From NCBI RefSeq assembly GCF_023653455.1, contig NZ_JAKEDR010000138.1, positions 1 through 9,343 on the forward strand: a DNA stretch of 9,343 bases, read 5' to 3'. Positions 7,164-9,343 of this stretch are shown here, piece by piece. The notes under the pieces were generated by a model. The model had not been told where the DNA came from and ran no database searches. It saw nothing but the letters and a program-made list of their open reading frames with translations. This DNA comes from Paraclostridium ghonii (GTDB taxonomy: Bacteria; Bacillota; Clostridia; Peptostreptococcales; Peptostreptococcaceae). Position 1 is the stretch's first letter, and each line of letters begins with the position of its first letter. The translations under genes and the position numbers were made by a program.

Positions 7164-9263
7164 CTATATCGAACACATTAAACACTCATTTGTGTCCCTT
7201 GTCATCTTTGTTCTTGTGTAATATAAACTTTTCAATCCTTTTTTATATGCATATATATAGTATCTAGCTATATCTCTAGTTGTTTTATCGTCTGTTACAA
7301 ATAATGTAGTAGATATACCTTGGTCAACATGTTGTTGAACTGTAGATACAACGTCTATTACATGTTTCATATCCATTCTATATGCTGATTGATAGTAAAG
7401 CATATTTTCATTAGTCAAAAATGGCATAGGGTATATAGTCGTAGAATCTCCATAAGTTCTAACTTCTACAGGTTCCATAATTGGCATTATACTTGAAGTT
7501 GCATTTTGTACATAGCTTATACTTTGTGTAGGTGCTATAGCAGTTAAATATGCATTGTATATACCATTTTCACTAGCTTTATCTAAAAGATTAGCCCAGT
7601 CTTTAGAAGTTGGAACGTATATACCTTCAAATAAACTTTTTACTTTATCTGTTTTTGGTAAATATGATTCTTTGTAGTATTTTGAAAGAACATCACTTTC
7701 TATACCTTTAGCATATTCAGATTCTTCAAATCCATCAAAAGTCATGTTCTTTTCTATAGCAATTTCCATAGAAACTTTTATAGCATAATATCTTATCATA
7801 GCAAAAAATACATTTGAAAAATCTATAGCTTCTTGAGATGTATATAATATATTTTCTCTAACTAAATATCCATGTAAGTTCATTGCTCCAAGCCCTATTG
7901 CATGTGATGCTTTGTTTCCATTTTTTATAGTTGGAACTTCTTTTATGTCTGTTTTATCTGATACAAATGATAAAGCTTTTATAGCTGTACTTACGGTTTT
8001 TTCAATATCTTTGTTATCCATAACATTTGCTATATTTAAAGACCCTAAATTACAACTTATATCTTGTCCCCATACATTTTCTCCTCCATAACCTTTTATC
8101 TCTGAAGGTGTTTGATATTGAAATATCTCACAACATAAGTTAGACATTTTTATCATTCCAACATCCTTTAAAACATGTTCTTTATTAGCTGTATCTATAA
8201 ACACTACATATGGATATCCACTTTCTTGTTGCATTTGAGCAATTTTAGTTAACATTTGTCTTGGATTTATTTCTTTTTTTATTATGTCTTTATCGCTAGC
8301 CAACTTTTCATACCATTCATCCATATAAATTTCATCTAAATGAACTCCATATTTCTTATAAACAGAATGAGGATAAAAAGCGTATGCTATTTCATTTTTT
8401 TCTGCTAATTCCATAAATTTATCAGGTATAATTGCACCTAAAGATAGTGATGCTAGTCTTATTTTTTCATCAGCGTTTATTTTTTTAGTGTCCATTAACA
8501 TCTCAAAATCTGGATGAAATACTGTTAAGTATGCAGCCCCCGCACCTTGTCTTGCTCCCATTTGATTAAAGTATGTAAAAGATTGTTCTAGCATTTTTGC
8601 AACTCCAACTACTCCTCCCGCAGCTCCATCTATATCTTTTATAGGCTCTTTACTAGCTCTAAGTCTAGATAAATTTAATGCTACTCCTCCACCTATTTTT
8701 GATAAGTGATTAGATGAAGATACAGCATAAGATATTCCTTCTGTACTATCTTCTACTGATAATAAAAAACAAGAAACCATTTCTCCAGCCCTTTTTCTAC
8801 CTGCATTTAAAAATGTTGGTGTAGCCGGTTGGAATTCTTGTCTTATAAGTTTTATAGCTAAATTTAAAGCCAATTCTTCATTTCCATCTCCTAATGCTAA
8901 TGCCACTATTAACACTTTATCATTATAATTTTCTAGTATTTGTTTTCCATCATCACTTTTAAGTGCATAATTTTGATAAAATTTCTTTGCGCTCATATAT
9001 GATTTAAATGTAAAATTTTCATTTTCTATAACTTTGTAAGTATCTTTTATAAAACGTATCGAGTATTTATCTATTATGTCCTTTGAATAATAGTTATTTT
9101 CTAATAAAAAATCTAATCTTTCTTCAAAAGTATCAAATTTTTTCATCCTTGGATTTACATACTCCTCTAGATAACTATCAAGAGCTTCTATATCTTTTTC
9201 TAGTTGATATTTTCCATTTTTATCTTTAATTATTACTTCATTGTTGAGTTTAATATACTTCAT
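7164..9263 (-). CDS. nrdE: Class Ib ribonucleotide reductase, large (catalytic) subunit
   Basis: NrdE reduces ribonucleoside diphosphates to deoxyribonucleotides using the radical from NrdF. Numbered from the ATG at 9263 it has 699 residues. It shows the redox pair C165 (SCFLLSVED) and C404 (ISCNLGSLN), and the active site N375-L-C377-C-E379, with C377 as the thiyl radical site. It also has the radical-transfer tyrosines Y681-Y682 and the C-terminal CxxC pair C694/C697. The N terminus lacks an ATP-cone domain, as expected for class Ib, so dATP overall-activity control is probably absent. The frame extends to a TTG at 9281 (adding MQRWEK), but that codon lies directly upstream of the ribosome binding site. 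The ATG at 9263 has AAGGTGG at 6-nt spacing and is preferred. NrdR boxes lie directly upstream. Confidence 0.96.
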   Translation of the reverse strand: MKYIKLNNEVIIKDKNGKYQLEKDIEALDSYLEEYVNPRMKKFDTFEERLDFLLENNYYSKDIIDKYSIRFIKDTYKVIENENFTFKSYMSAKKFYQNYALKSDDGKQILENYNDKVLIVALALGDGNEELALNLAIKLIRQEFQPATPTFLNAGRKRAGEMVSCFLLSVEDSTEGISYAVSSSNHLSKIGGGVALNLSRLRASKEPIKDIDGAAGGVVGVAKMLEQSFTYFNQMGARQGAGAAYLTVFHPDFEMLMDTKKINADEKIRLASLSLGAIIPDKFMELAEKNEIAYAFYPHSVYKKYGVHLDEIYMDEWYEKLASDKDIIKKEINPRQMLTKIAQMQQESGYPYVVFIDTANKEHVLKDVGMIKMSNLCCEIFQYQTPSEIKGYGGENVWGQDISCNLGSLNIANVMDNKDIEKTVSTAIKALSFVSDKTDIKEVPTIKNGNKASHAIGLGAMNLHGYLVRENILYTSQEAIDFSNVFFAMIRYYAIKVSMEIAIEKNMTFDGFEESEYAKGIESDVLSKYYKESYLPKTDKVKSLFEGIYVPTSKDWANLLDKASENGIYNAYLTAIAPTQSISYVQNATSSIMPIMEPVEVRTYGDSTTIYPMPFLTNENMLYYQSAYRMDMKHVIDVVSTVQQHVDQGISTTLFVTDDKTTRDIARYYIYAYKKGLKSLYYTRTKMTRDTNECLMCSI

Positions 9264-9269
9264 TTTTTC

Positions 9270-9276
9270 CCACCTT
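9270..9276 (-). promoter_or_regulatory. Ribosome binding site that decides the nrdE start
   Basis: AAGGTGG on the minus strand is 6 nt before the ATG at 9263. The alternative TTG at 9281 lies just upstream of this site and has no comparable purine-rich site before it. Confidence 0.8.
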
Positions 9277-9298
9277 TGCAAAATAGATAAATATTTTA

Positions 9299-9314
9299 AT
9301 ACAATATATAGTGA
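9299..9314 (-). promoter_or_regulatory. NrdR box, proximal
   Basis: On the minus strand TCACTATATATTGTAT matches the NrdR consensus ACACWATATATWGTGT at 14 of 16 positions. It lies 35 bp upstream of the nrdE ATG. NrdR is the ATP/dATP-sensing repressor of ribonucleotide reductase genes and normally binds two such boxes. A TATATT within the box could be the -10 of the promoter, in which case binding would block it directly. Confidence 0.78.
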
Positions 9315-9330
9315 TTTAATATCCTTTATT

Positions 9331-9343
9331 GTACTACATATTG
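9331..9343 (-). promoter_or_regulatory. NrdR box, distal, cut by the window edge
   Basis: The visible CAATATGTAGTAC on the minus strand matches 10 of the last 13 positions of the NrdR consensus. It is exactly 16 bp from the proximal box (32 bp centre to centre, about three helical turns), the spacing usual for tandem NrdR boxes. Its first three bases are outside the window. TACAAT (9328-9333) overlaps it and is another possible -10, with its -35 off the window. Confidence 0.6.

Noticed and set aside
1..9343. CRISPR array, insertion sequence, phage, toxin-antitoxin or defence genes
   Set aside because: No repeat-spacer pattern, transposase, terminal repeats or unknown coding genes were found; every long minus-strand frame is an ordinary metabolic gene.

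Overview
This is a very AT-rich, low-GC Gram-positive type window. Strong AGGAGG-like ribosome binding sites, a lipoprotein sugar-binding protein and a Bacillus-like rbs gene order suggest a clostridial Firmicute; the exact genus cannot be read from the sequence. All eight genes are on the minus strand, in two transcription units.

Unit 1 (positions 9343 to about 6133, read leftward) is nrdE-nrdF, an oxygen-dependent class Ib ribonucleotide reductase. Just upstream of nrdE is a well-matched NrdR box (9299-9314). A second box, 32 bp centre to centre, is cut by the window edge (9331-9343). The unit ends at a perfect 38-bp palindrome (6133-6170) with a T-run. No nrdI or nrdH lies between the boxes and the terminator, so the NrdI activator that class Ib enzymes usually need must be encoded elsewhere.

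Unit 2 (about 5945 to 119, read leftward) is a complete ribose utilisation operon, rbsR-rbsK-rbsD-rbsA-rbsC-rbsB. It encodes a LacI-family repressor, ribokinase, ribose pyranase, and the ABC importer (ATPase, permease and lipoprotein binding protein). Gaps between genes are 2 to 31 nt, and several ribosome binding sites overlap the preceding stop codon. A candidate extended -10 promoter (5952-5981) is followed at the likely start of transcription by a 19-bp imperfect inverted repeat centred on CCGG (5926-5944), a plausible RbsR operator. A cre-like CcpA site (6005-6020) lies upstream of the -35. A hairpin with a T-run (119-155) ends the operon right after rbsB.

Together the rbs genes import ribose, convert its anomers to the furanose form and phosphorylate it to ribose-5-phosphate. 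Autoregulation by RbsR is likely and catabolite repression possible. I found no mobile element, CRISPR array, RNA gene or clearly new system. The most informative non-coding signals are the NrdR boxes and the layered rbs control region. Two starts deserve correction: rbsD at 3954 rather than 3978, and nrdE at 9263 rather than 9281.
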